Shown: piece by piece, positions 14,161 through 24,500 of the stretch | How positions within the stretch are numbered: position 1 is the stretch's first letter | Layout: the number at the start of each line of letters is the position of its first letter | NCBI GenBank assembly: GCA_035527715.1 | Contig: DATKZY010000088.1 | Span: 1 to 32,415 of the forward strand | Direction: 5' to 3' | Origin: DSUN01 sp035527715 | Lineage (GTDB): Bacteria; Planctomycetota; PUPC01; DSUN01 | Length of the DNA: 32,415 bases | Notes under the pieces: generated by a model | Databases searched by the model: none | What the model was told of the DNA's origin: nothing | The model's input: only the letters and a program-made list of their open reading frames with translations | Program-made: the position numbers and the translations under genes

Positions 14161-15315
14161 ATGTCCAGATCCCGCTGGGTCCCATTCGTGCTGGGGGCAC
14201 TTGGACTCCTGGCCCTTGCCGGCGGGCCGACAGCCTCGGCCTGCTCGATCCCCGTGTTTCGCTACGCGCTGGAGCGGTGGCCTGCCGAGCCGTACCAGGC
14301 CGTCGTGTTCCACAAAGGCCCGCTGAAGCCCGACGAGGAGAAGCTGGTGGACGGCCTCCGCAAGGCGGGGACGGCGGACGCGCCGGCGAATCTCGCCGTC
14401 GTGTGCGTGGATGTCGCGGGCAAGCTCGAGAAGCAGGCCGAGGCCCTCTGGAAGCGCGAGGGCGTCGCCGAGACGCCTTGGGTCGTCGTCCTCTATCCCT
14501 TCGGGCTGGGCGTCGAGGAGAAGGCCTGGGCGGGCCGCCTCGACGCCGCGCGGCCGGCGGCCCTCGCCGACTCCCCGGCCCGCCGCGCGCTCGTCAAGGG
14601 CCTCGTCGGCGGCGACTGCGCCGTCTGGCTCCTCGTCCAATCCGGCGACAAGGCGAAGGACGATGCCGTGGGCAAGCTGCTTCGCGACGAGTTGAAGAAG
14701 CTCGAGGCGCTCATCGAGCTTCCCACGCCGATGGACTTCGGCTTCGGCGACGAGCCGCCTTTGGCCGAAGGCGAGCCGCCGGCCGGGGAGAACGCGCTGA
14801 AGGTCTCCTTCTCCCTCGTCCGCGTCTCGCGCGCCGACAAGGCGGAGCAGGCGTTTCTCGACCTGCTGCTGAGCGTGGACCTCGAGCTGAAGAACGAGAA
14901 GGAGCCGATGGCCTTCGCCATCTTCGGCCAGGGGCGAGCCCTTCCGGCCCTGATCGGCGCGGGGATCAACGCCGACAACATCACCGACGTGTGTGCCTTC
15001 ATCTGTGGCCCCTGCTCCTGCCAGGTGAAGGCGATGAACCCCGGCTGGGACCTGCTCGTGTCGGCGGACTGGGCGGCGGTATTCGACGGCCCGTTGGTCA
15101 GGGAGCCCGAGGAGCCGGTCCTCACCGGCTCCGTGCACGCGCCCGCGCCGAAGGAGGAAGTCCCCTCGGCGGCGCCGCCCGCCCCTGCGCCGCCTCCAGC
15201 CAAGGCGCGGAGCCCGTTGCTGCGGAACACCCTCCTCGCCGTGGCCGCGGGAGTGCTCATCCTCGCGATTGGCTCCTTCGCGCTCCTGCGCCGCAGCGGG
15301 AGGCGCGAGCAATGA
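14161..15315 (+). CDS. Secreted, C-terminally membrane-anchored protein of unknown function
   Basis: 384 aa. An N-terminal signal peptide (RSRWVPFVLGALGLLALAGG) ends at ASAC, giving either signal peptidase I cleavage or a weak lipobox with Cys28. The mature start CSIPVFRYALERWPAEPYQA is distinctive. A thioredoxin-like alpha/beta region may follow (ETPWVVVLYPFG, then two Cys-rich stretches with ICGPCSCQ). A Pro/Ala-rich stalk precedes a C-terminal membrane helix (LLAVAAGVLILAIGSFALL) with a basic cytoplasmic tail. It overlaps the permease gene by ATGA, so the two probably form one envelope machine. No enzymatic motif can be named with confidence. Confidence 0.7.
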   Translation: MSRSRWVPFVLGALGLLALAGGPTASACSIPVFRYALERWPAEPYQAVVFHKGPLKPDEEKLVDGLRKAGTADAPANLAVVCVDVAGKLEKQAEALWKREGVAETPWVVVLYPFGLGVEEKAWAGRLDAARPAALADSPARRALVKGLVGGDCAVWLLVQSGDKAKDDAVGKLLRDELKKLEALIELPTPMDFGFGDEPPLAEGEPPAGENALKVSFSLVRVSRADKAEQAFLDLLLSVDLELKNEKEPMAFAIFGQGRALPALIGAGINADNITDVCAFICGPCSCQVKAMNPGWDLLVSADWAAVFDGPLVREPEEPVLTGSVHAPAPKEEVPSAAPPAPAPPPAKARSPLLRNTLLAVAAGVLILAIGSFALLRRSGRREQ

Positions 15316-16610
15316 CCCTGTCGCGCCTCCTCCTCAAGGAGTTGCTGTACCGCAAGCTCAACCTGGCCCTCGGGCTGCTGTCGGTCGTGGTCGCCGTGGG
15401 GTGCCTGGTGGCCGAGCTGACCGTGCTGGGCGCCCACGACGCCCGCACCGAGGAGATCATCCGGGCCAGGGAGGAGGAGACGAAGCAGGAGATGGCCCGG
15501 CTGGAGGACGAGACCCGGAAGATCATGAAGAAGCTGGGCTTCAACGTCCTCATCCTGCCCAAGGACCAGAACCTCGATGATCTGTACGCGAAGGACTATG
15601 CGTCGAAATACATGCCCGAGGAGTACGCCACGCGCCTCGCGGAGGCCAAGGTCATCACGATGCAGCACCTCCTGCCCAGCCTGCGGCGGAAGGTCGAGTG
15701 GCCCGAGCAGAACGGGCGGGTGATCATCCTGGTCGGCGTGCGCGGCCAGGTGCCGAAGCTGCACCGCGATCCGTCCGAGCTGATGTTCCAGCCCGTGCCG
15801 CCGCGCTCGATGGTCGTCGGCTACCAGCTTCACAAGAGCCTGGACCTCCACGCGGGCGACACGGTGAAGCTCATGGGCGAGGACTTCACCGTCGCCAAGC
15901 TCCACGAGCAGCGCGGCGACAAGGACGACATTACGGTGTGGATCAACCTCCCGGAGGCCCAGCGCCTGCTGAAGGCTGCGGGCCTGATCCCCGAGGAGCG
16001 CCTGATCAACGAGATCATGGCCCTCAAGTGCCAGTGCGCCGGCGTGGGCATGGAGAAGGTGCGGGAGGAGCTGGCCCGCATTCTGCCCGAGACGCAGGCC
16101 GTCGAGCTCGCGACCCGTGCCCTGGCGCGCGCCGAGCAGCGCGTCGCGGCGGGGGAGACGGCGAGGCGGGCCGTCGAGGCGGAGAGGGCGAACCGCGCCC
16201 GCCTGCGCGACGAGCGCGAGCGCTTCGCCGCCTGGCTCGTGCCGATCGTCGCCCTGGCGGCGACGGTCTGGATCGGCTTCCTCGCCCTCTCGAACGTGCG
16301 GGAGCGCCTGCCCGAGATCGGCATCCTGCGGGCGCTCGGGCTTCGGGCCGTGGACGTCTTTTTCCTCTTCCTGTGCAAGGCGATCCTCGTCGGGTTCGTG
16401 GGCGCCCTCGTGGGCTACCTCGCGGGGCGCGCGGCCGGCTTCGCCTGGAGCGAGGCCCCGGTGCAGGCCCAGGGCAGGATGAGCTTCCTCGACCTCGGGC
16501 TGTTCGCCACCGTGCTGGCGGCCGCGCCGGCGCTCTCCGCACTGGCCAGTTGGCTCCCCGCCCTCCGCGCCGCCCAGCAGGACCCCGCTGTGATCCTCAG
16601 GGAGTCCTGA
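15312..16610 (+). CDS. ABC transporter permease, FtsX/MacB-like
   Basis: 432 aa. An N-terminal membrane helix (LALGLLSVVVAVGCLVAELT) is followed by a long periplasmic domain that starts as a charged coiled coil (REEETKQEMARLEDETRKIM). Three membrane helices come at the C terminus (LVPIVALAATVWIGFLAL, VFFLFLCKAILVGFVGALVG, and the final LGLFATVLAAAPALSALASW). The cytoplasmic RERLPEIGILRALGLRAVDV segment is the coupling signature of FtsX-like permeases, which mechanically couple an ATPase to periplasmic events. No ATPase gene is adjacent within the window, so the partner must be encoded elsewhere. ATGA overlap with the preceding gene supports joint function. Confidence 0.85.
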   Translation: MTLSRLLLKELLYRKLNLALGLLSVVVAVGCLVAELTVLGAHDARTEEIIRAREEETKQEMARLEDETRKIMKKLGFNVLILPKDQNLDDLYAKDYASKYMPEEYATRLAEAKVITMQHLLPSLRRKVEWPEQNGRVIILVGVRGQVPKLHRDPSELMFQPVPPRSMVVGYQLHKSLDLHAGDTVKLMGEDFTVAKLHEQRGDKDDITVWINLPEAQRLLKAAGLIPEERLINEIMALKCQCAGVGMEKVREELARILPETQAVELATRALARAEQRVAAGETARRAVEAERANRARLRDERERFAAWLVPIVALAATVWIGFLALSNVRERLPEIGILRALGLRAVDVFFLFLCKAILVGFVGALVGYLAGRAAGFAWSEAPVQAQGRMSFLDLGLFATVLAAAPALSALASWLPALRAAQQDPAVILRES

Positions 16611-16611
16611 T

Positions 16612-16757
16612 GCGACCGATAGGACCTATGGGACGAATAGGACCTATCGGTCGCCCCATGACAGGAGGTGTCCCGTGAGATCGTGGAAACACGCGGGCCG
16701 TGTTTCACCCGTATCGGTTCTTTCGGCCCTATTCGTCCTGTCGGCTGTATTGCCTCC
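16612..16757. repeat. Nonamer inverted-repeat element spanning the start of the first propeller gene
   Basis: Arms 16612-16629 and 16637-16654 form an 18-bp hairpin with one mismatch. They are built of 9-nt units such as ACCGATAGG and ACCTATCGG. A second stretch, 16711-16755, reads as five 9-mers resembling CTATCGGTC. GGACGAATAGGACC (16631-16644) is the reverse complement of 16725-16738 at 13 of 14 positions. Between them GAAACACG (16686-16693) pairs with CGTGTTTC (16699-16706). The ribosome binding site and start codon lie inside the element. Confidence 0.6.
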
Positions 16758-19700
16758 CACGATGGCCTCGGCGGAGGACTGGCCGGCGTACCAGCGCGAC
16801 GCCGCCCGGTCGGCCGTCACGGCCGAGGGCCTCGAGTTCCCGCTGAGCATGGTGTGGACCTATGAGCCCACGCACCCGCCACGCCCCGCCTGGCCCCAGC
16901 CGGGCAAGGAGGTGCACCGCCTGGACTTCGACTACGCCTTCCAGCCGGTCGTCGCCGGGGGCCTCGTGCTGTTCGGCTCGTCGGCCGACGACACGGTGCG
17001 CGCCCTCGACGCCGCGGCGGGAGGCCTGAAATGGCGGTTCACGACGGGCGGCCCCATCCGCTTCGCGCCCGCCGCGGCCAATGGCAGGGCCTACGTGGCC
17101 TCGGACGACGGCTGCGTGTACTGCCTGGACGCGGCGAGCGGCAAGCTCGTCTGGCGCTTCCGGGCCGCGCCGAGCGACGACCAGCTCCTCGGCAACGGCC
17201 GCATGGTCTCGCGCTGGCCCCTCCGCAGCGGCGTGCTGGTGGCCGACGGGGTGGCCTACGTCACCGCGGGGATGTGGCCGGCTCACGGCATCTACGTCTA
17301 CGCCCTCGACGCCGAGACGGGCAAGGTGCTCTGGTGCAACGACGGGAGCGGCGCCATGTATATCAACCTGCCGCATCCCGGCTCCTCGGCGTTCACGGGC
17401 GTGTCGCCCCAGGGCTACCTCGCCGCCTCGAAGGACCTCTTGCTCGTGCCCACGGGCCGCAGCGTGCCGGCCGCCTACGAGCGCGCCACGGGCCGCCTCG
17501 CGTACTACCGGCCGTCGGCCAGTTGGCATTCGGGCGGCGCCTGGCTCACGGTGGCGGGCGACCTGTTCCTCAACCCGCGCCATCCGCGACAGCTCGACGA
17601 CGAGGCACACGTCGGCGAGGCCGAGCCGCGCAAAGGCGACGGCATGCTCGCCTACAAGCTGGCCACGGGCGAGCAGGACTTCGAGCTGCCCGACCTGCCG
17701 ACCGCGCTCGTGGCGGGCGAGACGCTCTACGGCGTGGGCGCCGGCGAGGTCCGGGCCATTGACCTCGCCGCTCTGCGGCGCAAGACGTCGCTCACCCGCT
17801 GCATCCGCTGGAAGGCTCAGCACCCCCGGGCCTACTGTGCCGCCCTGGCGGGCAACGCCTTGCTCGTCGGCGGGGCGGGCTCCGTGACGGCGCTCGACGC
17901 CGCGACGGGTGACACGCTCTGGCGCGCCGAGGTGGACGGCCAGGTGCGGGGGCTGGCCGTCGCCGACGGCCGACTCGTCGCGGCCACGGACCGTGGAACT
18001 CTCGTCGCCTTCGAGCACCGCCGAGTCCCCGCCCCCGCCGCCCAGGAGCGCGAGCGATTGGACTGGAGCGTCGGCGCGCCCGACGAGGCGCCCCGCCTCG
18101 CGGCCGACATTGTCCGGCGCGCGGGGGTCTCCAAGGGATACGCCCTCGTGCTGGGCGAGGCCGAGAGCCGCCTGGCCGCCGCCCTGGCCTCGCAGACGGA
18201 CCTGCACGTCCTCAGCGTCCTCCGCACCGCGGAGAAGGTGGCTGCCGAGCGCGAGCGCCTGCTGAGCACCGACCTCTACGGCACGCGGCTCGTCGTCCAG
18301 AGCGTTGAGAAGCTGACGCGCCTCCCCTACGCCCCGTACTTCGCGGACCTGGTCGTCGTCGCCGGCGACCCCGGGGAGCTGCCGGCCGAGGAGCTGTACC
18401 GTGTCCTGCGCCCCTGCGGCGGGGTGCTCTGCTTCGCCGGCGTGCCCGCCGAGGCCGCCAGGACGCTGATCGCGGCGGCCAAGGTGCCCGAGGCCGAGGT
18501 GCGCGCATCGGGCGACTCGGCGATGGTCGTCCGCGGGCCGTTGCCGGGCGCGGGCGAGTGGCGCTGCTCGACGGCGGACACCGGCGGGACCCGCGTGGGC
18601 GCCGAGAGCCGCGTGCGCCTGCCGCTCGACCTGCTCTGGTTCGGCGGCCCCGGACCCGATCGGATGCTGGACCGCCATTGGGGCGCCGCGGCGCCGCTGG
18701 CCGTCGCGGGCCGCGTGTTCGTCACAGGCCAGCACCACGTCGTCGCCTTCGACGCCTATAACGGCCGGGAGCTGTGGTCCCGCGAGCTGCGCGGCGCCGG
18801 CCGCCCCGGAGCCGACTGGGCCTCGGGGAACTTCGCGGCGGACGACGATGCCCTCTACGTCGCCGTCGGCCCCCGCTGCCATCGGCTCGACCAGGCGACG
18901 GGCCGCACCCTGGCCGTCTACTCCGCGCCCGTGGCCCTCACCCAGCCGGCCGACCAGAAGGACCTGCCGCCCGTCGAGGTCGAGTGGCCCACCGCGTGGC
19001 AGGTGTTCGGCCCGATCCCGAAGGACAGCGCCCCGGTGCCCCGCGCCGCCCTCAAGAGAATCCCCAAAGGGCTCGACGTGGCCGGCAAGAGCTACGCGCC
19101 GGCCGCGCTCGACGCGGTGGAGGGCATGCTGGACTTCACGAATCTCTACGGCGGCTACGGCTTCAAGCCGCTGCGCCGTGGCCAGCAGCCCGGCCCCTAC
19201 CCGCGGGGCGAGCCGAAGACCGACATGGTCTCGGAGCAACAGGTCGCCTATGCCTTCGCGAAGATCCGCTGCCCCGCCGCCGGCCGCCTCACCATCGGCG
19301 CAGGCTCCGACTGGTGGATGCAGTGGTTCCTCGACGGCGAGCCGCTCTACGACACGCTCGACGAGGGCAACAGCGGCTTCCCCTACGCCATCACCAACCA
19401 CGTGTTCGCGACCGACGTCGTGGCGGGCGACCACGTGCTGGCCGTGATGGTCAAGGCAGGCAGCCGCGGCTGGTGCCTCATCTCGGCAGGCGGGGCGAAG
19501 TACGAGCCGCAACTCCAACGCGTCGCCGAGGATGTGCGGCGCGGCTCCTGGGGCTACCTCGCGGTCGCCGGCGACCTGTTGCTGGGCACCTTCGTGGAGC
19601 CGCGGGCCGCCCCGGAGACCTCGCGCGCCCTCTTCGCCCTCGGCAAGGCCGACGGCCGCGAGCGCTGGCTCTACACGCCCAAGGACAGGCTCTTCAACAC

Positions 19701-21555
19701 GGGCATCGCACTGGCCGAGGGACGCGTCTTCCTCCTCGACGGGACGTCGAGGCAGGACGCCGAGGCTGCGAAGCGGCGTGGGGGCCTCCTGAAGCCAAGG
19801 CGCTCCCTCGTCGCTCTCGACCTCGCCAAAGGCTCCGAGCTGTGGCGGCAGGACGGCGTGCCGCCGGAGCAGACCCTCGCGGTAGCGCAGGGCGTGGTCG
19901 CGGTGAGCGCCCACGCCGCGTTCGACGCCGCGACGGGGAACAAGCTCTGGGAGCGGAAGGCCCGCGCCGAGCGGATCCCGCTGATCCACGGCGACTGGGT
20001 CATCGCCCAGCCCCAGGCATTCTACCTGCGCACGGGCGAGCCGCGCGTCGTGCCCCACCTGCTCACGGGCGAGCCGCAGGCGTGGGAGTTCCCGCGGGCC
20101 TACGGCTGCGGCTCCATCGCCGGCTGCCGCAACCTCCTGTTCTTCCGCTCCGGCACGATGGGCTTCCTCGACATGGCCACCAGCGGCACGACCACGTTCG
20201 GAGCCGTGCGGCCCGGCTGCGCCGTCCACATGATCGCCGCCTGCGGCCTGGTGATCCTCCCCGAGAGCACGAGCGGGTGCACCTGCTCGTACAACTTCCA
20301 GACCTCGCTTGCCCTTGTTCCCGCGGCAGGGACCGGCGAGCACTGGTCCGCGTTCCCCGGCGGCGCCAGCGCCCAGCCGCTCCGCCACCTGCGGCTCAAC
20401 CTCGGCGCGCCAGGCGACCGCCTCGACCGCAGCGACACCCCCTGGCTCGGCTTCCCGCGGCCCACCATGCCCGGCACCTGCCCGGTCCCCGTCCTCTTCC
20501 GGGGCAGCGCGACGGGCTGGTACTGCCGCCCGGCCAGCACCGTCCCGATCGGGGGCACGGCCTCCCCCTGGCTCTACACCTCCGGCTACCGGGGCAGTAT
20601 GCAGCTCGTCGTGGACCTTTGCTCGGCACGCCCGCTCGTGGCCGCGTCGTGCGAGAAGCCGCCGGTGATTGACGGCGATCTCGGCGACCCGTGCTGGAGC
20701 AAGCTCGCGCCCGCGCATTTCGACTCGAACTCGCACCTCGAGGAGCCGCAGACGCGGCTCCTGGCGTGCCGGGACGCGGAGAATCTCTACTTCGGCCTCG
20801 TGCGCAAGTGCGTCTCGCGGCAGGGCAAGCCCCTCCCCCTCGTGGGCAAGCCTCCGGGCAAGGAGGGGCCGCTGTCGCGCGAGGACGCGCTGGAAATCGT
20901 CCTCACCGATGCGAAGCGAGAGGTCGGCCTTCACGTGGGCCTCTCGTGCGGCGGGGCGCGCTTCGACGGCCTCGCCAACCTGGCGGAACGCAAGGGCACC
21001 GGCCGCAGCTGGAACGGCGACTGGACCAGCGCCGCCAGGAAGGGCGCCGAGGGTTGGAAGGCTGAGATCGCCATCCCGCTCAAGACCCTCGCCAGCGCGA
21101 ACGTCGGGCTGGATGGCCTTCAGGTCAACGTGATGTCGCAGAACGTCTCGGGCCAGGGCCGGCAGCGGACCTGTCTTGTGGACCCTGGGCGGCTCGGGTT
21201 CGACCGGCCGCAGCACTTCGTGCCCATCGTCGCCGCGCCGGTCCCCGTGCCCGAGCGCTCGTTCACCGTGCGCCTCCACTTCGCCGAGCCAGGCGACGGG
21301 GCGAACCTGCGTTACTTCAACGTCTTCATCCGTAAGGAGGAGCTCGGCGAGGTCGCAAGGCTCGAAGGCTTCAACATCGTGAAGGAGGCCGGCGGCCCTC
21401 ACCGTGCCATCGTCAAGGAGTTCAGGGGCGTCAAGGCCAGCGAGCAACTGGAAGTCGAGACGTGCATCCTCGACACCGACAAGAAATGGCCGTCTGTCCC
21501 TGACCAGAAGCAGCCCGTGCTCTGCGCCATCGAGATTCTGGCGGAGGAGAAGTGA
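16675..21555 (+). CDS. Giant secreted PQQ-like beta-propeller protein with methyltransferase-like, CBM9-like and malectin-like domains
   Basis: 1626 aa from GTG with a strong AGGAGG six bases upstream. Order of parts: signal peptide (1-33); PQQ-type propeller blades (35-455, e.g. VRALDAAAGGLKWRF and VYCLDAASGKLVWRF); a class I methyltransferase-like Rossmann insert (470-600, GYALVLGEAESRLAAALA, then LYRVLRPCGGVLCFAG); more propeller; a jelly-roll insert (about 765-940, TIGAGSDWWMQWFLDGEPLY); further blades; a CBM9-like domain (about 1328-1515, PPVIDGDLGDPCWSKLA); and a malectin-like domain (1529-1626, SFTVRLHFAEPGDG). The glycine-rich SAM motif is degenerate, so catalysis is doubtful. A periplasmic or surface carbohydrate-binding scaffold is the likely role. 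It overlaps its paralog by GTGA. Confidence 0.85.
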   Translation: MRSWKHAGRVSPVSVLSALFVLSAVLPPTMASAEDWPAYQRDAARSAVTAEGLEFPLSMVWTYEPTHPPRPAWPQPGKEVHRLDFDYAFQPVVAGGLVLFGSSADDTVRALDAAAGGLKWRFTTGGPIRFAPAAANGRAYVASDDGCVYCLDAASGKLVWRFRAAPSDDQLLGNGRMVSRWPLRSGVLVADGVAYVTAGMWPAHGIYVYALDAETGKVLWCNDGSGAMYINLPHPGSSAFTGVSPQGYLAASKDLLLVPTGRSVPAAYERATGRLAYYRPSASWHSGGAWLTVAGDLFLNPRHPRQLDDEAHVGEAEPRKGDGMLAYKLATGEQDFELPDLPTALVAGETLYGVGAGEVRAIDLAALRRKTSLTRCIRWKAQHPRAYCAALAGNALLVGGAGSVTALDAATGDTLWRAEVDGQVRGLAVADGRLVAATDRGTLVAFEHRRVPAPAAQERERLDWSVGAPDEAPRLAADIVRRAGVSKGYALVLGEAESRLAAALASQTDLHVLSVLRTAEKVAAERERLLSTDLYGTRLVVQSVEKLTRLPYAPYFADLVVVAGDPGELPAEELYRVLRPCGGVLCFAGVPAEAARTLIAAAKVPEAEVRASGDSAMVVRGPLPGAGEWRCSTADTGGTRVGAESRVRLPLDLLWFGGPGPDRMLDRHWGAAAPLAVAGRVFVTGQHHVVAFDAYNGRELWSRELRGAGRPGADWASGNFAADDDALYVAVGPRCHRLDQATGRTLAVYSAPVALTQPADQKDLPPVEVEWPTAWQVFGPIPKDSAPVPRAALKRIPKGLDVAGKSYAPAALDAVEGMLDFTNLYGGYGFKPLRRGQQPGPYPRGEPKTDMVSEQQVAYAFAKIRCPAAGRLTIGAGSDWWMQWFLDGEPLYDTLDEGNSGFPYAITNHVFATDVVAGDHVLAVMVKAGSRGWCLISAGGAKYEPQLQRVAEDVRRGSWGYLAVAGDLLLGTFVEPRAAPETSRALFALGKADGRERWLYTPKDRLFNTGIALAEGRVFLLDGTSRQDAEAAKRRGGLLKPRRSLVALDLAKGSELWRQDGVPPEQTLAVAQGVVAVSAHAAFDAATGNKLWERKARAERIPLIHGDWVIAQPQAFYLRTGEPRVVPHLLTGEPQAWEFPRAYGCGSIAGCRNLLFFRSGTMGFLDMATSGTTTFGAVRPGCAVHMIAACGLVILPESTSGCTCSYNFQTSLALVPAAGTGEHWSAFPGGASAQPLRHLRLNLGAPGDRLDRSDTPWLGFPRPTMPGTCPVPVLFRGSATGWYCRPASTVPIGGTASPWLYTSGYRGSMQLVVDLCSARPLVAASCEKPPVIDGDLGDPCWSKLAPAHFDSNSHLEEPQTRLLACRDAENLYFGLVRKCVSRQGKPLPLVGKPPGKEGPLSREDALEIVLTDAKREVGLHVGLSCGGARFDGLANLAERKGTGRSWNGDWTSAARKGAEGWKAEIAIPLKTLASANVGLDGLQVNVMSQNVSGQGRQRTCLVDPGRLGFDRPQHFVPIVAAPVPVPERSFTVRLHFAEPGDGANLRYFNVFIRKEELGEVARLEGFNIVKEAGGPHRAIVKEFRGVKASEQLEVETCILDTDKKWPSVPDQKQPVLCAIEILAEEK

Positions 21556-24500
21556 ACGGCCCGCACGCGATGAAGCATCGCCTCTCCTGCCTCGGCCTCC
21601 TGGCCTGCCTGGTGCTGCCGGCAGCCGCCGCCGACTGGCCGATGTATCGCCACGACGCCCGGCGGAGCGCCGCCTCGCCCGAGGAGCTGCCCCGCGAGCT
21701 GTTCCTCCAGTGGGTGAAGCAGTATCCCCGGCTGGACCCCGCGTGGCCCGACCAGCCGCGCCTGCGCTTCGACGTGGCCTACGAGCCCGTGGCGGCGGGC
21801 AGCCGCCTGTTCTTCGGCTCGCCCGCCAACGACAGCGTGACGGCGCTCGACGCCGCGACCGGCGCGGAGCTGTGGCGCTTCTACGCCGACGGGCCGGTTC
21901 GCTTCGCCCCCGCATACTGGCAGGGGAAGCTCTACGTCGCGTGCGACGACGGCTGCCTCTACTGCCTCGATGCGGCGAGCGGCACGCTCCGCTGGAAGTT
22001 CCGCGGCGCGCCCGAGGGCGCCGCCGAGCGCCTGGTCCTCGGCAACGCCCGCCTGGTGAGCCTGTGGGCCGCGCGCGGCGCGCCCGTCGTCCACGGCGGC
22101 AAGGTGTACTTCGCCGCCGGCTTCTGGCCCTTCGAGGGGGTGTTCCTCCACGCACTCGACGCCGCGACGGGCGCCGTGGCCTGGACGAACGACGGCTCGG
22201 GGGCAAGCTACACCTTCCAGCCCCACTCCAGCCCCGCGTTCGCGGGGGTCGCCCCGCAGGGCTACCTCGCCGTCACCGGGGGCCGGCTGCTCGTGCCCTG
22301 CGGCCGAAGCACCGCCGCCTGCTTCGACCTGGCCACGGGCAAGCTCCTCTACTACCGCCTCGCCGACAACCAGAGGACCGGCGGCTTCCTCGTCGCGGCC
22401 AACCGCGATTCGTTCGCCAGCGGCGGCCCCCTCTTCGACCTGGCCGAGGGCGACCACGTGACCCACGTGGGGCCGGCCCCCGTGATGACCGACGACGTGG
22501 TGTACGGCTCGGACCACAACGACTTGGTGGCCTTCGACGTGCGCGGCCGCCCCACCCGCGACGAAACCGATTACACCGCTCCCCCCTCGCGCCGCTGGAA
22601 GATCCGCAGGCTCTGGAAGCACCGCACCGGCGCTCAGGTGCACATCAAGGCGGGCAGCCGACTCTTCGCGGGCGCCACGAACTGCATCGAGGCCATCGCC
22701 CCGCCGCAGGGCGATGAGAAGCCCAAGGTCGCGTGGCGCGCCCGCATCGCCGGCACCCCGGCCGCCCTGCTCGCGGCCGACCAGCGGCTCTTCGCGGTCA
22801 CCCTCGAGGGCCACATCTACTGCTTCGGCGCCGCGAGGACGAGTGCCCGAATGCCCCAGGAAGGCGAGGACGTGCTGGTCCCCTTCCACGCCGCGTGGAG
22901 GCAGCGCGAAGGCGGCGCCGACCTCTCGCCAGCCTGGCGGTCGGTGGGCTTCGACGACCGCCTCTGGCCCCTCGGGCCGCCCGAGCCGCCCGAAGACGAC
23001 GCGACCGACGCCGAGGAGTCCGACGACGCGGCAGCCACGCCGAAGACCCGCACCCTCCCCACCTGCTTCCGCCACACGTTCCGCGTCCCCCAACGCCCTG
23101 CCTGCCGGGCGCTGAGGCTGGAGGTCCGCGCCGACGACAGCACCCTCGTCCACCTCAACGGCACCGAAGTCTGGCGGCGGCGCGTGCCCGAGACCTTCGG
23201 CTACTGGACCCCCGTCTCCGACCGCGCCCCCGAGGAGGCCCGCGAAACAATCGTCCTGGACCCTGCCACCCTCCTCCCGGGCGACAATGTCCTCGCCGTC
23301 GAGCTCGTTCCTCAAGGCTACCGCCGCACGCCGGCGACCTTCGAGCTGGAACTCACTGGCTCCCGGACCTCCGAGCCGGCCAGGCCCGCCGTCCCCCCCG
23401 CACACGAGGACGAATGGACGCAGCAGGCCCAGGATATTCTGCGGGCCACGGGCGCGGCGGACGGCTACGCCCTCGTGGTCGGGCTGCGGACCGGTCGCCT
23501 CGCCGAGGAGCTCGCCCGTCGCTCGCGCCTCCACGTGGTCGCCCTCACCCCCGACCCGGCTGCGGCCGAGGGCATCCGCCGCCGGCTCGATGCCACCGGG
23601 CTCCTCGGCCGCCGCGTCGCCGTGCGGGTCGGCGACCCCGCGCGCCTCGCCCTCCCCCCCTACTTCGCCAGCCTGATCGCCTCCGAGGCACCCGCGGCGG
23701 ACCCCAAGCTCGTGGAGAGGCTCTTCGCCTGTCTGCGCCCCTATGGCGGCATCGCGTGCCTCGGGCTCGCGCCCGAGGAACACGAGGCCCTCTCGCGCGC
23801 GCTCGCCGACGGCCGCTGCGAGCGGGCCGCCCTCAGCCGCACGGGCGCCCTCAGCCTCCTCACCCGCGTCGGCGCCCTGCCGGGCGCAGGAGACTGGACG
23901 CAGCAGAACGCCAACGCCGCCAACACCCTCGTGTCGAAGGATTCGCGGGTGAAGCTGCCGCTCGGCATCCTGTGGTTCGGCGGCTCCTCGAACGAGAAGG
24001 TGTTGCCCCGCCACGGCCACGGCCCGAGCCCCCACGTCGTGGGCGGCCGCCTCTTCATCGAAGGCCCCGACAGCCTGCGGGCGATGGACATCTATACGGG
24101 CAGGGTCCTCTGGGAGGCATCGCTCCCCGGCCTGGGCGAGGCCTACGACAACACCGACCACCAGCCGGGCGCCAACGCCATCGGCAGCAACTACGTCTCC
24201 GCGCCCGACGGCGTCTACGTGGCCTACGGGAAGACGTGTCTGCGGCTCGACCCCGCCACGGGCCGCCGCCTCGCCGAGTTCGCCCTCCCACGGCTGGCCG
24301 GCGACGGGCTCCTCACCTGGGGCTTCGTGACGCTGTGCGACGACGTGCTGGTGGGCGGCACCTCGCCCACCGACTTCGAGAGCGACCCCGAGTTCTCCCC
24401 CGACGAATTCGCGAAGACCACCAAGGACGAGATCAGGGGCCTGGTCCGCTGGCTCGTCGGGCTCAAGGGCTTCGCGCTCCAGCCCAGGGGAGCCAAGGAG

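Noticed and set aside
16675..21555. PQQ-dependent alcohol or glucose dehydrogenase
   Set aside because: Propeller blades are present, but I see no PQQ-binding disulfide or calcium site, and the mixed domain layout does not match those enzymes.
16729..22206. Very long minus-strand open frame (about 1825 codons) opposite the propeller genes
   Set aside because: It is rich in Arg, Gly, Ala and His with no recognisable domain and mirrors the plus-strand codon pattern. The plus strand has signal peptides, propeller, CBM9-like and malectin-like domains. High GC explains the lack of stops.
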